From Lepus europaeus (lineage: Eukaryota; Chordata; Mammalia; Lagomorpha; Leporidae), in NCBI RefSeq assembly GCF_033115175.1, contig NC_084845.1, positions 2,544,501-2,608,500 on the forward strand: a stretch of DNA of 64,000 nucleotides, read 5' to 3'. The notes beneath the pieces are model-generated. The model saw nothing but the letters and a program-made list of their open reading frames with translations. It was not told the origin of the DNA and did no database searches. Both the position numbers and the translations under genes were made by a program. Positions 1 through 12,218 of the stretch are shown here, piece by piece (within the stretch, counting starts at the first letter, position 1; the number at the start of each line of letters is the position of its first letter).

Positions 1-339
1 CTGTTCCCTGCAGCACTGTGCAGCCCTCAGCCTCTCCCTGGGCCCGGCCTCGAGCACCTCTGCCTGTCTCTCCCCGGTCTCCCTGCTCCACTGTGGGGGT
101 TAAACGCGGAATCTCAGCGCAGCCTGGTGAGCAGCAAAGCCCAGAGCGCACGGGCAGCCGTGAGCATCAGCATCCCTGCCGCCGTGGGCTGAGCTGCGTC
201 CCCCAGAACTCCCGTGGTGAAGCTCGAACCCCCAAGGGGACCACACTTGCAGATGGGGCTCTGAGGTGATGAAGGCACCTCGTGTCAGGACTGTGGGCTC
301 ACAGGAAGTGTGGAGGTGGGGTCAGCCACCATCGCAACC

Positions 340-619
340 ACCACATCCCGTATCAGAGGGCTGGCTTGAGTCCCAGCTGCTCCACTTCCAATCCAGCTTC
401 CTGCTACCACGCCCTGGAGTGCAGCAGGTGATGGCCAGGTGCTCAGGTCCCTGCCACACACGTGGGAGACCCGGATGGAGTTGCTGGCTCCCGCTTTCAG
501 CCTGGCCTAGTACTGGCTGTTGCAGCAATTTGGGGAGTGAACCAGTGGGATGGAAGATCTATCACTCTGCCTTTCAAATAAATAAATAAATATTTAAAAA
601 GAAAAAAAGAAAGAAAGAG
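340..619 (+). mobile_element. CSINE, 5' part diverged or missing
   Basis: GAGTCCCAGCTGCTCCACTT, GTGGGAGACCCGGATGGAGT and the tail TTTCAAATAAATAAATAAAT are hallmarks of the lagomorph C-repeat SINE. An A/G-rich tail follows. Confidence 0.88.
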
Positions 620-2083
620 GACCCAAAAGGCGGCCATCCCCACCCAGCAGTCCTTAGTGGGAACTGAGGGGCCGGTGCTCTGAGAACAGAGGCTGCTCTA
701 ACAAGGCACATGGGCAACAGACGCTTCGGGGCCACGGTTCTGAAAGCCAGGCCCAGCTGAGGGCCACTGTTCCATGTCCTCACGTGACGCACCCAGAGGA
801 CGCTCGCTCTCTCCTGTGCTTCCTCTCACTGATCCCACTTGCCAGGGCGCTCAAGGGCCCCACCCTCAGATGTCACCATCTCTGGGGCTGGCTCCCAGCA
901 TTTGAACTGGGGACAGGGGGAGGGGGGGAACCAAGCAGAATAATGGACTGACGGACCCCTGGCCGTGTCTGGGTGCTGGCAGGTGGAGCTCCCCAATACC
1001 CATTCACCCCCTCTTTGTAGCGTCCCCAGCCCCTAAGGAAGCTGTCTCCCCACTCCACTGCTTCCTTTTCCCCCTCCCAAAGGAGAGTGTGCATGTGGCT
1101 CTGGCTCCTACCGAGGGGAAAGCAGTGAGCCTGGCACAGTCCCCATGGGCAACATCCCCTACAGACACCTGTGGTTGTGGGGCCGGGTGAAGGCAGGGCG
1201 CAGGGCTGTTAGCATCTCTGCTCCACACGGGCCCCTGACAGCCTGCACGTCAATGGTGCTCCCTGGATGGCGCGGGGACCCCTGGGGAGCCCCACGAGCA
1301 GTCCTGGATTCCGCGAGGTCAGCGGTGGACTGGTGGGAGACCAAGACACAGGGGACCCTGACAACCTGCCTGAGAACCCCCTGGGCGGTTGGGTGGGGAA
1401 AGCTAGTGTCTGTCCTACTTGGGGGTGTCTGAGCACACAGGCTGAGTGTGTGACGTGGGTCCGGCCCACGGGGGCTGAGGCTGACCAGGGCTCCCTCGGG
1501 ACTCTCCCAAGGAGTGGAGCCGACTGCACGGAGCGTCACACCACCTGACCGTTAGGGTAAAGCCAGGAAAATGCAAGGGCCACACATGGGGGTGCCACCT
1601 GCAATGTCCCTCCAGGTTCCTACCAACAGGAGCCCAGGCCCGTCTCCTTGTCACCTCACAGCTCAGAAAGCCCCCCAGGCCGGGCCCAATGTTACTGGGC
1701 AGCCAGAGCAGTGCTACTGGGCAGCACAGCGCAGGCCTGACGGTGGGGTGGTGGGGACCGCGTGCTGGGGCACTGCGGCTGTGCCGGGCACCAAGCTGAA
1801 TGCTTTGCGAACACCTGGGATCTTCATGGTGGCTCCTTCCCAGATGGGTTCTGCTGCCAGCCCCATTTCACAGCAGAGGTCTACGGAGAAAACCCTTCGC
1901 TCCGGGCACAGGCTGAGAACTCCTGGCCCCGAGGTGATGGGCATGAGGGGCTGTGGCCTTCCCAGGGGGAGGGGTGAGTGAGCGCTGAGCCGCACCTGCC
2001 ACCTGCCCCGCCGCGCCCCGGCCTCCCTCCTGCAGCCACCAGAGGGCTGAGGGGTAAACCTCTGCTTCCCATCAGCCACACAA
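620..2083. other. No gene seen
   Basis: GC-rich single-copy-looking DNA left of the CA satellite. Short open frames only, no recognisable domain, splice-paired exon or SINE. Confidence 0.6.
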
Positions 2084-2586
2084 CGCCCTGTCCTCACACA
2101 CACTCACACACACACACACCGAACACACACACACTGAACACACAGAGGGCGGTCCTCACACACACACACACCGAACACACAGAGGGCGGTCCTCACACAC
2201 ACAACGCCCTGTCCTCACACACACACACACACACACACCGAACACACAGAGGCCGGTCCTCACACACACAAGCCAGTCCTCTCACACACTCACCACACAC
2301 ACACACACACACACACACCGAACACACAGAGGCCGGTCCTCACACACACAACGCCCTGTCCTCACACACACACACACACACACACACACCGAACACACAG
2401 AGGCCGGTCCTCACACACACAAGCCAGTCCTATCACACACTCACCACACACACACACACAAAAACACACACCAAACACACCAGAGGGTGGTCCTCAAACA
2501 CACACACCAGCCAGTCCTCTCACACACTCACCACACACACACACACCAAACACACAGAGGCCGGTCCTCACACACACAAGCCAGTC

Positions 2587-2620
<34 letters not shown>

Positions 2621-3248
2621 GAACACACACACCGAACACACAGAGGCCGGTCCTCACACACACACACCAGCCGGTCCTCTCACACACTCACCACACACAC
2701 ACACACACCGAACACACCAGAGGGCGGTCCTCACACACACACACACACACACACACCGAACACACAGAGGCCGGTCCTCACACACACAAGCCAGTCCTCT
2801 CACACACTCACCACACACACACACATACACACACCAAACACACCAGAGGGCGGTCCTCAAACACACACACAAGCCGGTCCTCTCACACACTCACCACACA
2901 CACACACACACACCAAACACACAGAGGCCGGTCCTCTCACACACTCACCACACACACACACACACACACCAAACACACAGAGGGCGGTCCTCTCACACAC
3001 TCACCACACACACACACACACACACCGAACACACAGAGGGCGGTCCTCACACACACAAGCCAGTCCTCTCACACACTCACCACACACACACACACACACA
3101 CCAAACACACCAAACAGAGGGCGGTCCTCAAACACACACAAGCCGGTCCTCTCACACACTCACCACACACACACACACACACACACACCCCAAACACACA
3201 GAGGGCGGTCCTCTCACACACTCACCACACACACACACACACACACAC
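2084..3248. repeat. CA-rich composite satellite
   Basis: Runs of (CA)n alternate with short GC-rich spacers of the type ACACAGAGGSCGGTCCTC and AGCCAGTCCTCTCACACACTCAC. The spacers recur in a loosely fixed order, so this is a minisatellite whose units contain a microsatellite of variable length. Open frames of 214 and 277 codons here, rich in His-Thr, are repeat translations. Confidence 0.95.
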
Positions 3249-3460
3249 GGGCTGAGTGGCAGACCTTTGGATACTGTGATTCCCAAGTCAGGACCCTTGG
3301 CCATGGCTGTCAATCACTGACATCACCCCACCGCCCACATGGCCGCAGCAGTCCCCTCGGCGTCTCCCCGCCCCCACTGCCCTGCCATCCAATCATCCCA
3401 CAGCAAGCGTAAACAATTTCTGTCTCAATGTAAACCACATGGGTCACTTCCCTGCTCAAA

Positions 3461-6400
3461 ACCTGCCTCCTGTGACAGCCAGTGAAGCCCACACTGCTCC
3501 TGCGGACACAGGACCCTGCAGTCTCACGGCTGTCCACCTCATCTCCCAGCCCCTCCCTCAGCCTGTGCACCTGCCTCCTCCTGTGACAGCCAGTGAAGCC
3601 CACACTGCTCCTGCGGACACAGGACCCTGCAGTCTCACAGCTGTCCACCTCATCTCCCAGCCCCTCCCTCAGCCTGTGCACCTGCCTCCTGTGACAGCCA
3701 GTGAAGCCCACACTGCTCCTGCGGACACAGGACCCTGCAGTCTCACGGCTGTCCACCTCATCTCCCAGCCCCTCCCTCAGCCTGTGCACCTCCTCCTGTG
3801 ACAGCCAGTGAAGCCCACACTGCTCCTGCGGACACAGGACCCTGCAGTCTCACGGCTGTCCACCTCATCTCCCAGCCCCTCCCTCAGCCTGTGCACCTGC
3901 CTCCTCCTCCTGTGACAGCCAGTGAAGCCCACACTGCTCCTGCGGACACAGGACCCTGCAGTCTCACGGCTGTCCACCTCATCTCCCAGCCCCTCCCTCA
4001 GCCTGTGCACCTGCCTCCTCCTGTGACAGCCAGTGAAGCCCACACTGCTCCTGCGGACACAGGACCCTGCAGTCTCACGGCTGTCCACCTCATCTCCCAG
4101 CCCCTCCCTCAGCCTGTGCACCTGCCTCCTCCTCCTGTGACAGCCAGTGAAGCCCACACTGCTCCTGCGGACACAGGACCCTGCAGTCTCACGGCTGTCC
4201 ACCTCATCTCCCAGCCCCTCCCTCAGCCTGTGCACCTGCCTCCTCCTCCTGTGACAGCCAGTGAAGCCCACACTGCTCCTGCGGACACAGGACCCTGCAG
4301 TCTCACGGCTGTCCACCTCATCTCCCAGCCCCTCCCTCAGCCTGTGCACCTCCTCCTGTGACAGCCAGTGGAGCCCACACTGCTCCTGCGGCCACAGGAC
4401 CCTGCAGTCTCACGGCTGTCCACCTCATCTCCCAGCCCCTCCCTCAGCCTGTGCACCTGCCTCCTCCTCCTGTGACAGCCAGTGGAGCCCACACTGCGCC
4501 TGCGGACACAGGACCCTGCAGTCTCACGGCTGTCCACCTCATCTCCCAGCCCCTCCCTCAGCCTGTGCACCTGCTCCTGTGACAGCCAGTGAAGCCCACA
4601 CTGCTCCTGCGGACACAGGACCCTGCAGTCTCACGGCTGTCCACCTCATCTCCCAGCCCCTCCCTCAGCCTGTGCACCTCCTCCTGTGACAGCCAGTGGA
4701 GCCCACACTGCTCCTGCGGACACAGGACCCTGCAGTCTCACGGCTGTCCACCTCATCTCCCAGCCCCTCCCTCAGCCTGTGCACCTCCTCCTGTGACAGC
4801 CAGTGAAGCCACACTGCTCCTGCGGACACAGGACCCTGCGGTCTCACGGCTGTCCACCTCATCTCCCAGCCCCTCCCTCAGCCTGTGCACCTGCCTCCTC
4901 CTCCTGTGACAGCCAGTGAAGCCCACACTGCTCCTGCGGACACAGGACCCTGCAGTCTCACGGCTGTCCACCTCATCTCCCAGCCCCTCCCTCAGCCTGT
5001 GCACCTGCCTCCTCCTGTGACAGCCAGTGAAGCCCACACTGCTCCTGCGGACACAGGACCCTGCAGTCTCACGGCTGTCCACCCTCATCTCCCAGCCCCT
5101 CCCTCAGCCTGTGCACCTGCCTCCTCCTCCTGTGACAGCCAGTGAAGCCCACACTGCTCCTGCGGACACAGGACCCTGCAGTCTCACGGCTGTCCACCTC
5201 ATCTCCCAGCCCCTCCCTCAGCCTGTGCACCTGCTCCTGTGACAGCCAGTGAAGCCCACACTGCTCCTGCGGCCACAGGACCCTGCAGTCTCACGGCTGT
5301 CCACCTCATCTCCCAGCCCCTCCCTCAGCCTGTGCACCTGCTCCTGTGACAGCCAGTGAAGCCCACACTGCTCCTGCGGCCACAGGACCCTGCAGTCTCA
5401 CGGCTGTCCACCTCATCTCCCAGCCCCTCCCTCAGCCTGTGCAACCTCCTCCTGTGACAGCCAGTGGAGCCCACACTGCTCCTGCGGACACAGGACCCTG
5501 CAGTCTCACGGCTGTCCACCTCATCTCCCAGCCCCTCCCTCAGCCTGTGCACCTCCTCCTGTGACAGCCAGTGAAGCCCACACTGCTCCTGCGGACACAG
5601 GACCCTGCGGTCTCACGGCTGTCCACCTCATCTCCCAGCCCCTCCCTCAGCCTGTGCACCTGCCTCCTCCTCCTGTGACAGCCAGTGAAGCCCACACTGC
5701 TCCTGCGGACACAGGACCCTGCAGTCTCACGGCTGTCCACCTCATCTCCCAGCCCCTCCCTCAGCCTGTGCACCTGCCTCCTCCTGTGACAGCCAGTGAA
5801 GCCCACACTGCTCCTGCGGACACAGGACCCTGCAGTCTCACGGCTGTCCACCTCATCTCCAGCCCCTCCCTCAGCCTGTGCACCTGCCTCCTCCTCTGTG
5901 ACAGCCAGTGAAGCCCACACTGCTCCTGCGGACACAGGACCCTGCAGTCTCACGGCTGTCCACCTCATCTCCCAGCCCCTCCCTCAGCCTGTGCACCTGC
6001 TCCTGTGACAGCCAGTGAAGCCCACACTGCTCCTGCGGACACAGGACCCTGCAGTCTCACGGCTGTCCACCTCATCTCCCAGCCCCTCCCTCAGCCTGTG
6101 CACCTCCTCCTGTGACAGCCAGTGAAGCCCACACTGCTCCTGCGGACACAGGACCCTGCAGTCTCACGGCTGTCCACCTCATCTCCCAGCCCCTCCCTCA
6201 GCCTGTGCACCTGCCTCCTCCTGTGACAGCCAGTGAAGCCCACACTGCTCCTGCGGACACAGGACCCCTGCAGTCTCACGGCTGTCCACCTCATCTCCCA
6301 GCCCCTCCCTCAGCCTGTGCACCTGCTCCTGTGACAGCCAGTGAAGCCCACACTGCTCCTGCGGACACAGGACCCTGCAGTCTCACGGCTGTCCACCTCA

Positions 6401-9315
6401 TCTCCCAGCCCCTCCCTCAGCCTGTGCACCTCCTCCTGTGACAGCCAGTGAGCCCACACTGCTCCTGCGGACACAGGACCCTGCAGTCTCACGGCTGTCC
6501 ACCTCATCTCCCAGCCCCTCCCTCAGCCTGTGCACCTGCCTCCTCCTGTGACAGCCAGTGAAGCCCACACTGCTCCTGCGGACACAGACCCTGCAGTCTC
6601 ACGGCTGTCCACCTCATCTCCCAGCCCCTCCCTCAGCCTGTGCACCTGCTCCTGTGACAGCCAGTGAAGCCCACACTGCTCCTGCGGACACAGGACCCTG
6701 CAGTCTCACGGCTGTCCACCTCATCTCCCAGCCCCTCCCTCAGCCTGTGCACCTCCTCCTGTGACAGCCAGTGAAGCCACACTGCGCCTGCGGCCACAGG
6801 ACCCTGCATTCTCACCGCTGTCCACATCATCTCCCAGCCCCTCCCTCAGCCTGTGCACCTGCTCCTGTGACAGCCAGTGAAGCCCACACTGCTCCTGCGG
6901 ACACAGGACCCTGCAGTCTCACGGCTGTCCACCTCATCTCCCAGCCCCTCCCTCAGCCTGTGCACCTGCCTCCTGTGACAGCCAGTGAAGCCCACACTGC
7001 TCCTGCGGCCACAGGACCCTGCAGTCTCACGGCTGTCCACCTCATCTCCCAGCCCCTCCCTCAGCCTGTGCACCTGCCTCCTCCTCCTGTGACAGCCAGT
7101 GAAGCCCACACTGCTCCTGCGGACACAGGACCCTGCAGTCTCACGGCTGTCCACCTCATCTCCAGGCCCCTCCCTCAGCCTGTGCACCTGCCTCCTCCTC
7201 CTGTGACAGCCAGTGAAGCCCACACTGCTCCTGCGGCCACAGGACCCCTGCAGTCTCACGGCTGTCCACCTCATCTCCCAGCCCCTCCCTCAGCCTGTGC
7301 ACCTCCTCCTGTGACAGCCAGTGGAGCCCACACTGCTCCTGCGGCCACAGGACCCTGCAGTCTCACGGCTGTCCACCTCATCTCCCAGCCCCTCCCTCAG
7401 CCTGTGCACCTGCCTCCTCCTCCTGTGACAGCCAGTGGAGCCCACACTGCGCCTGCGGACACAGGACCCTGCAGTTCTCACGGCTGTCAACCTCATCTCC
7501 CAGCCCCTCCCTCAGCCTGTGCACCTGCCTCCTCCTCCTGTGACAGCCAGTGAAGCCCACACTGCTCCTGCGGCCACAGGACCCTGCAGTCTCACGGCTG
7601 TCCACCTCATCTCCCAGCCCCTCCCTCAGCCTGTGCACCTCCTCCTGTGACAGCCAGTGAAGCCCACACTGCTCCTGCGGCCACAGGACCCTGCAGTCTC
7701 ACGGCTGTCCACCTCATCTCCCAGCCCCTCCTCAGCCTGTGCACCTGCTCCTGTGACAGCCAGTGAAGCCCACACTGCTCCTGCGGCCACAGGACCCTGC
7801 AGTCTCACGGCTGTCCACCTCATCTCCCAGCCCCTCCCTCAGCCTGTGCACCTGCCTCCTCCTGTGACAGCCAGTGAAGCCCACACTGCTCCTGCGGACA
7901 CAGGACCCTGCAGTCCTCACGGCTGTCCACCTCATCTCCCAGCCCCTCCCTCAGCCTGTGCACCTCCTCCTGTGACAGCCAGTGGAGCCCACACTGCTCC
8001 TGCGGACACAGGACCCTGCAGTCTCACGGCTGTCCACCTCATCTCCCAGCCCCTCCCTCAGCCCTGTGCACCTCCTCCTGTGACAGCCAGTGAAGCCCAC
8101 ACTGCTCCTGCGGACACAGGACCCTGCGGTCTCACGGCTGTCCACCTCATCTCCCAGCCCCTCCCTCAGCCTGTGCACCTGCCTCCTCCTCCTGTGACAG
8201 CCAGTGAAGCCACACTGCTCCTGCGGACACAGGACCCTGCAGTCTCACGGCTGTCCACCTCATCTCCCAGCCCCTCCCTCAGCCTGTGCACCTGCCTCCT
8301 CCTGTGACAGCCAGTGAAGCCACACTGCTCCTGCGGACACAGGACCCTGCAGTCTCACGGCTGTCCACCTCATCTCCCAGCCCCTCCCTCAGCCTGTGCA
8401 CCTGCCTCCTCCTCCTGTGACAGCCAGTGAAGCCCACACTGCTCCTGCGGACACAGGACCCTGCAGTCTCACGGCTGTCCACCTCATCTCCCAGCCCCTC
8501 CCTCAGCCTGTGCACCTGCTCCTGTGACAGCCAGTGAAGCCCACACTGCTCCTGCGGCCACAGGACCCTGCAGTCTCACGGCTGTCCACCTCATCTCCCA
8601 GCCCCTCCCTCAGCCTGTGCACCCTGCTCCTGTGACAGCCAGTGAAGCCCACACTGCTCCTGCGGACACAGGACCCTGCAGTCTCACGGCTGTCCACCTC
8701 ATCTCCCAGCCCCTCCCTCAGCCTGTGCACCTGCCTCCTCCTATGACAGCCAGTGAAGCCCACACTGCTCCTGCGGACACAGGACCCTGCAGTCTCACGG
8801 CTGTCCACCTCATCTCCCAGCCCCTCCCTCAGCCTGTGCACCTGCCTCCTCCTGTGACAGCCAGTGAAGCCCACACTGCTCCTGCGGACACAGGACCCTG
8901 CAGTCTCACGGCTGTCCACCTCATCTCCCAGCCCCTCCCTCAGCCTGTGCACCTGCCTCCTCCTCCTGTGACAGCCAGTGAAGCCCACACTGCTCCTGCG
9001 GACACAGGACCCTGCAGTCTCACGGCTGTCCACCTCATCTCCCAGCCCCTCCCTCAGCCTGTGCACCTGCCTCCTCCTGTGACAGCCAGTGAAGCCCACA
9101 CTGCTCCTGCGGACACAGGACCCTGCAGTCTCACAGCTGTCCACCTCATCTCCCAGCCCCTCCCTCAGCCTGTGCACCTGCCTCCTCCTGTGACAGCCAG
9201 TGAAGCCCACACTGCTCCTGCGGCCACAGACCCTGCAGTCTCACGGCTGTCCACCTCATCTCCCAGCCCCCTCAGCTGAGGCGGCTCCTCCCTCAGCCTC
9301 TGCACCTGCCGCCTC
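3461..9315. repeat. Large ~109-bp minisatellite (about 53 units)
   Basis: Head-to-tail units starting TGTGACAGCCAGTGAAGCCC and ending CAGCCTGTGCACCTGCCTCC. Spacing between unit starts is mostly about 105-114 bp because the CCT triplets at the junction vary in number. Diagnostic variants include GTGAAG/GTGGAG, GCGGACAC/GCGGCCAC and one-base deletions. Units are otherwise nearly identical, which points to recent homogenisation. Many units are multiples of three long, so frames stay open on both strands over hundreds of bases. None of these is regarded as a gene. The last unit (9240-9315) is degenerate. Confidence 0.97.
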
Positions 9316-9486
9316 CTTACCTGCTCAGTGGCTTCCCTCACGAGAGGCCTTGATGTAATCACCCCTTTCTTGGAAACCCCCCCACCTCTCCCAGTCATCC
9401 AGCCTAATGTGGCACCCCCATGTACCCCCCACCCAGTTCCCACCACGTTACCCACATTGATTTGTTTGGTGTTTAACATATTCTTG

Positions 9487-9722
9487 GGGCTGGCACTGTG
9501 GCGCAGCGGGTTAACGCCCTGGCCTGATAGCGCAGGCATCCCATATGGCGCTGGTTCAAGTCCCAGCTGCTCCATTTCTGATCCAGCTCTCTGCTATGGC
9601 CTGGGAAAGCAGTAGAAGATGGCCTAAGTCCTTGGGCCCTTGCACCCACATGGGAGACCTAGAAGAAGCTCCTGGCTCCTGGCTTCAGATCGGCACAGCT
9701 CTGGCCATTGCGGCCATCTGGG
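9487..9722 (+). mobile_element. CSINE, 3' truncated
   Basis: Well preserved head GGGGCTGGCACTGTGGCGCA, then GCAGGCATCCCATATGG. The copy stops at GCGGCCATCTGGGA without the usual pyrimidine-rich 3' end and A-tail. Confidence 0.9.
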
Positions 9723-9789
9723 ATTCTTGTGCCACTCACTAGAATATAAGCTCTGTGGGGGAAGTTCACGCGTTCCAGGCCCCGTATTC

Positions 9790-9955
9790 TGGCCGGCACT
9801 CAGACATCTTATGGCATCCGTTCTACAGAGCTGCGTGATCACCCCCACTCTGCAGATGGAGAAAGTGGCGGGGTCTCGCCCCAAATCCCCCAGCTAAGTG
9901 GCAGAGCCTGAACTCACACCCACATCTGCCAAGCTCCACCCCCTCTCACTCACGC
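9790..9955 (-). mobile_element. MIR SINE fragment
   Basis: CCCCACTCTGCAGATGGAGA, CAGCTAAGTGGCAGAGCCTG and GAACTCACACCCACATCTG follow the reverse MIR core. Confidence 0.7.
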
Positions 9956-10639
9956 TTGGATTCAAGGCCTGATTAACCAGGGGGCTGGCAGGGAGGGTCT
10001 CTCAAGAGGCCACAGAAGCCTGCTGAGCTGTGAGAAGGGGCCCTCGGGTGCTGGGACAGGAACCGGAGCCCAGAAGAGCCGGCCAGCGGGCAGACTTGAA
10101 CCCGGGGGGTGGCTGCGGGTGACCCCACTCTGAGAATGCACTGGTCAGGACGGGCCAAGCAGCGTGTTCTGGGTCCCCAGCCCGCACCCACGGCAGCACA
10201 CGGTGACTGCGGAGTGAACCAAGCTTCCCAACCCGCAAGTGTCCTGTGCTACCTGCAGGACAGCCCAGAGTCAGGCAGTGACACGGGTCTTCGACTGTCC
10301 CACCGGGTCCTCCCAGCAGCCCCGGGGCCCTCGGCGGGGAGCGAGCCAGGACTCACAACTGTCTGAGCCCAGAGTACTGATGGCTGAGGGTCTGGCTTCC
10401 CTGCCCCGCTAGCAGCGGCTGTGCGACCTTGGACAGGTGAGATGCGGGCTAAGCTGAAGGCTTCCACCTGCAACACAGGACTAATAATAGCTCTTCCCCT
10501 CTCGAGGCTGCCGGGGGCAACCGGTTAGAAGCCGCCTGCCGCAGACTAAGGGAAAACCTGTTTGTCCGCTCCAGAGGCTCCCAGTACAGCATTGGGACAG
10601 TACCACTTGTGTGCTGGGGGCGGCCGGTGCAATGCAGGA
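9956..10639. other. No gene seen (flank of CpG island)
   Basis: Moderately GC-rich DNA between the MIR fragment and the CpG island. If the leftward ZNF444 model is right this would be intron. Confidence 0.5.
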
Positions 10640-11500
10640 TGGGGGGGGGCAGCACCCCGCCCCCGGCTGCCTTCCGGCCATGGCTCCCTGTCCCCCCCAC
10701 CCCATCCCGGGAGGGTAGGGGGTTCAGAACCGCCCCTGGCAGACGGCCATCAGCCCACCGGACATATCGACGCGGGCACAGGGCTCCGGCTCCCGCTCTG
10801 CACCCACAGCCACCTGCCCCTGGGCAAGGGTCAACGGCAGCTCCGCCTCCCTGCCCGCGCCCAGGCCGGGGTCCCGGGTCCCCCGGGGCCCTCGCCGGGA
10901 CGAGGCCACGCGCACGGCTCATCCATCCGCACCGACGCGGACGTGCGGGTATACCGGGAGGGGCGGCGAGCGGGCCCCGGCCCCGCTCGGGAAGCACCTG
11001 CGCGCCCCGCGCCCCGAGTCCGCCCGCGCCCGCTCCTTTGTGGGGGTCCCGCTTCCCCCGGGGGCCCGTCCCGCCTCTCCCTCCCGCGTTCTCTCCCGCG
11101 GGGACCCACGACCCCCTCCCACTTTCCGCCCCGCCCCCTCCCACCTCGTTCCCGCCCCCTCCCCCAGGCCTCTTTTCATCTCCTCCCCTCAACTCCCCCA
11201 CCCCTCGCTCCACCTCCGGCGCCCCTCCCACTGGCCCTCTCCCACAGCTCGCCCATCCCTCCTCTCAACCGCCCCTACCCCCAGTCCCTCACTCTTTTGC
11301 CCCCTCGCTCACCTCACTCTCCTAGGCGAGGCCCCCAAAGCCCCCTCACCGCCCCGCACATGCGCACAGAGCTCACCGGGACTCCATGCCCCCGGCAGGC
11401 TTTGCGCCAAACTCATCCGTCCACCCCTCCCCCCGCCCCAACACCCGAGCCGCGGGTTCCGTCCAGCAACCCTCCCTGCCCATCCCCGGCCTCTCCCGGA

Positions 11501-11520
11501 ACTACACTTCCCAGAAGGCA
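11501..11520 (+). promoter_or_regulatory. ZNF143/THAP11 (SBS)-like site 1
   Basis: ACTACACTTCCCAGAAGGCA matches the ACTACAnnTCCCAGnATGC core with one or two changes. It is followed 22 bp later by an ATTGG (NF-Y) box at 11542. Confidence 0.75.
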
Positions 11521-11610
11521 TGGCGGCAAAAGCGGCTTTCCATTGGCCTCCGCCGGGACGCCCGGAGCACGCCCCTCCTCCCCTGCTCGGCGTTTCCGGC
11601 AAGCGCCAGA

Positions 11611-11630
11611 ACTACATTTCCCATGAGGTA
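11611..11630 (+). promoter_or_regulatory. ZNF143/THAP11 (SBS)-like site 2
   Basis: ACTACATTTCCCATGAGG is the TTTCCCATGAG variant of the motif. An ATTGG box at 11640 follows after 9 bp. Confidence 0.75.
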
Positions 11631-11685
11631 CCGCGGCCCATTGGTCCTTGACGGCGCAAACGCTCAGCCTCCCCGAGTGCTGTGG

Positions 11686-11705
11686 ACTACATTTCCCAGA
11701 ATGCA
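11686..11705 (+). promoter_or_regulatory. ZNF143/THAP11 (SBS)-like site 3
   Basis: ACTACATTTCCCAGAATGCA is an essentially perfect match to the motif, in the same orientation as the two sites to the left. Confidence 0.85.
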
Positions 11706-12218
11706 CGCGGGGCTTTCTTCCCGGGAGCCTGCAAGCGGAGCGCGGCCGCGAGGCCAGCGTTGCCGTGGAGACCGGAGGAGGCCGTGCCTGCGGCGGCGCG
11801 CTCGGGAGCTGGGGTGGGGTCTCCGGGCCCGGGAGCCTGAGGCGACGAGGGGAACCAGGCCCGAGTTTCTCCGCCCGTCAGGAGCGTGGGGTCCGTGTCC
11901 TGGACTCTAGGTCGTCGTTTACCCGTCCTCCACAGCCGCCGGGCCGGGGTTCGTACCGGGAATCCTGACGGGAGCAGCGGCCGGGGAGGGCGGCCCGAGC
12001 GGACCCCAGCTGTGACCTGGGGGCCCAGTACCCCCCGGCAGCGCGCCCCCGCGTGCCGGGCCTCAGGAGGCAGATCGGGAGGAACTCTGAGGAGAGCCGT
12101 TTGTGCGGCCCGCGGCAGCCCCAGCGGGTTCCTCCGGCTCCCGGGCTGACGTGCAGACACCTGCCAGAGCGGTCAGCGCCGGCGCCTGAGGAGCCTTCAG
12201 CCGCGGGCGTGTGTGGTG

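Larger units (their letters stand above)
10640..12200. promoter_or_regulatory. CpG island, probable promoter (ZNF444 by position)
   Basis: A GC- and CpG-rich block with C-rich runs, three ZNF143/THAP11-type motifs and two ATTGG (inverted CCAAT) boxes. In human the gene divergent from ZNF787 is ZNF444, about 15-20 kb away. Here a leftward (- strand) gene would start in this island. Possible - strand donors are GAG/GTGAGC (intron from 11312 down) and CCG/GTGAGC (from 11376 down). No SCAN or zinc-finger coding exon was found between 1 and 10600, so those exons would lie outside the window. Gene identity is inference only. Confidence 0.65.

Noticed and set aside
3461-9315. Regular direct repeats suggestive of a CRISPR array or a coding repeat protein
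   Set aside because: Units are contiguous with no unique spacers, and the genome is mammalian. Both strands are equally open.
1-10600. Search for ZNF444 SCAN or zinc-finger exons
   Set aside because: No SCAN-like or C2H2-like translation appears on either strand. Only the promoter-like island is present.
10449-11626. Frames of 260 (-) and 354 (+) codons in the left CpG island
   Set aside because: Low-complexity Pro/Ser or Gly/Arg translations of C-rich DNA. Not ZNF444 protein sequence.
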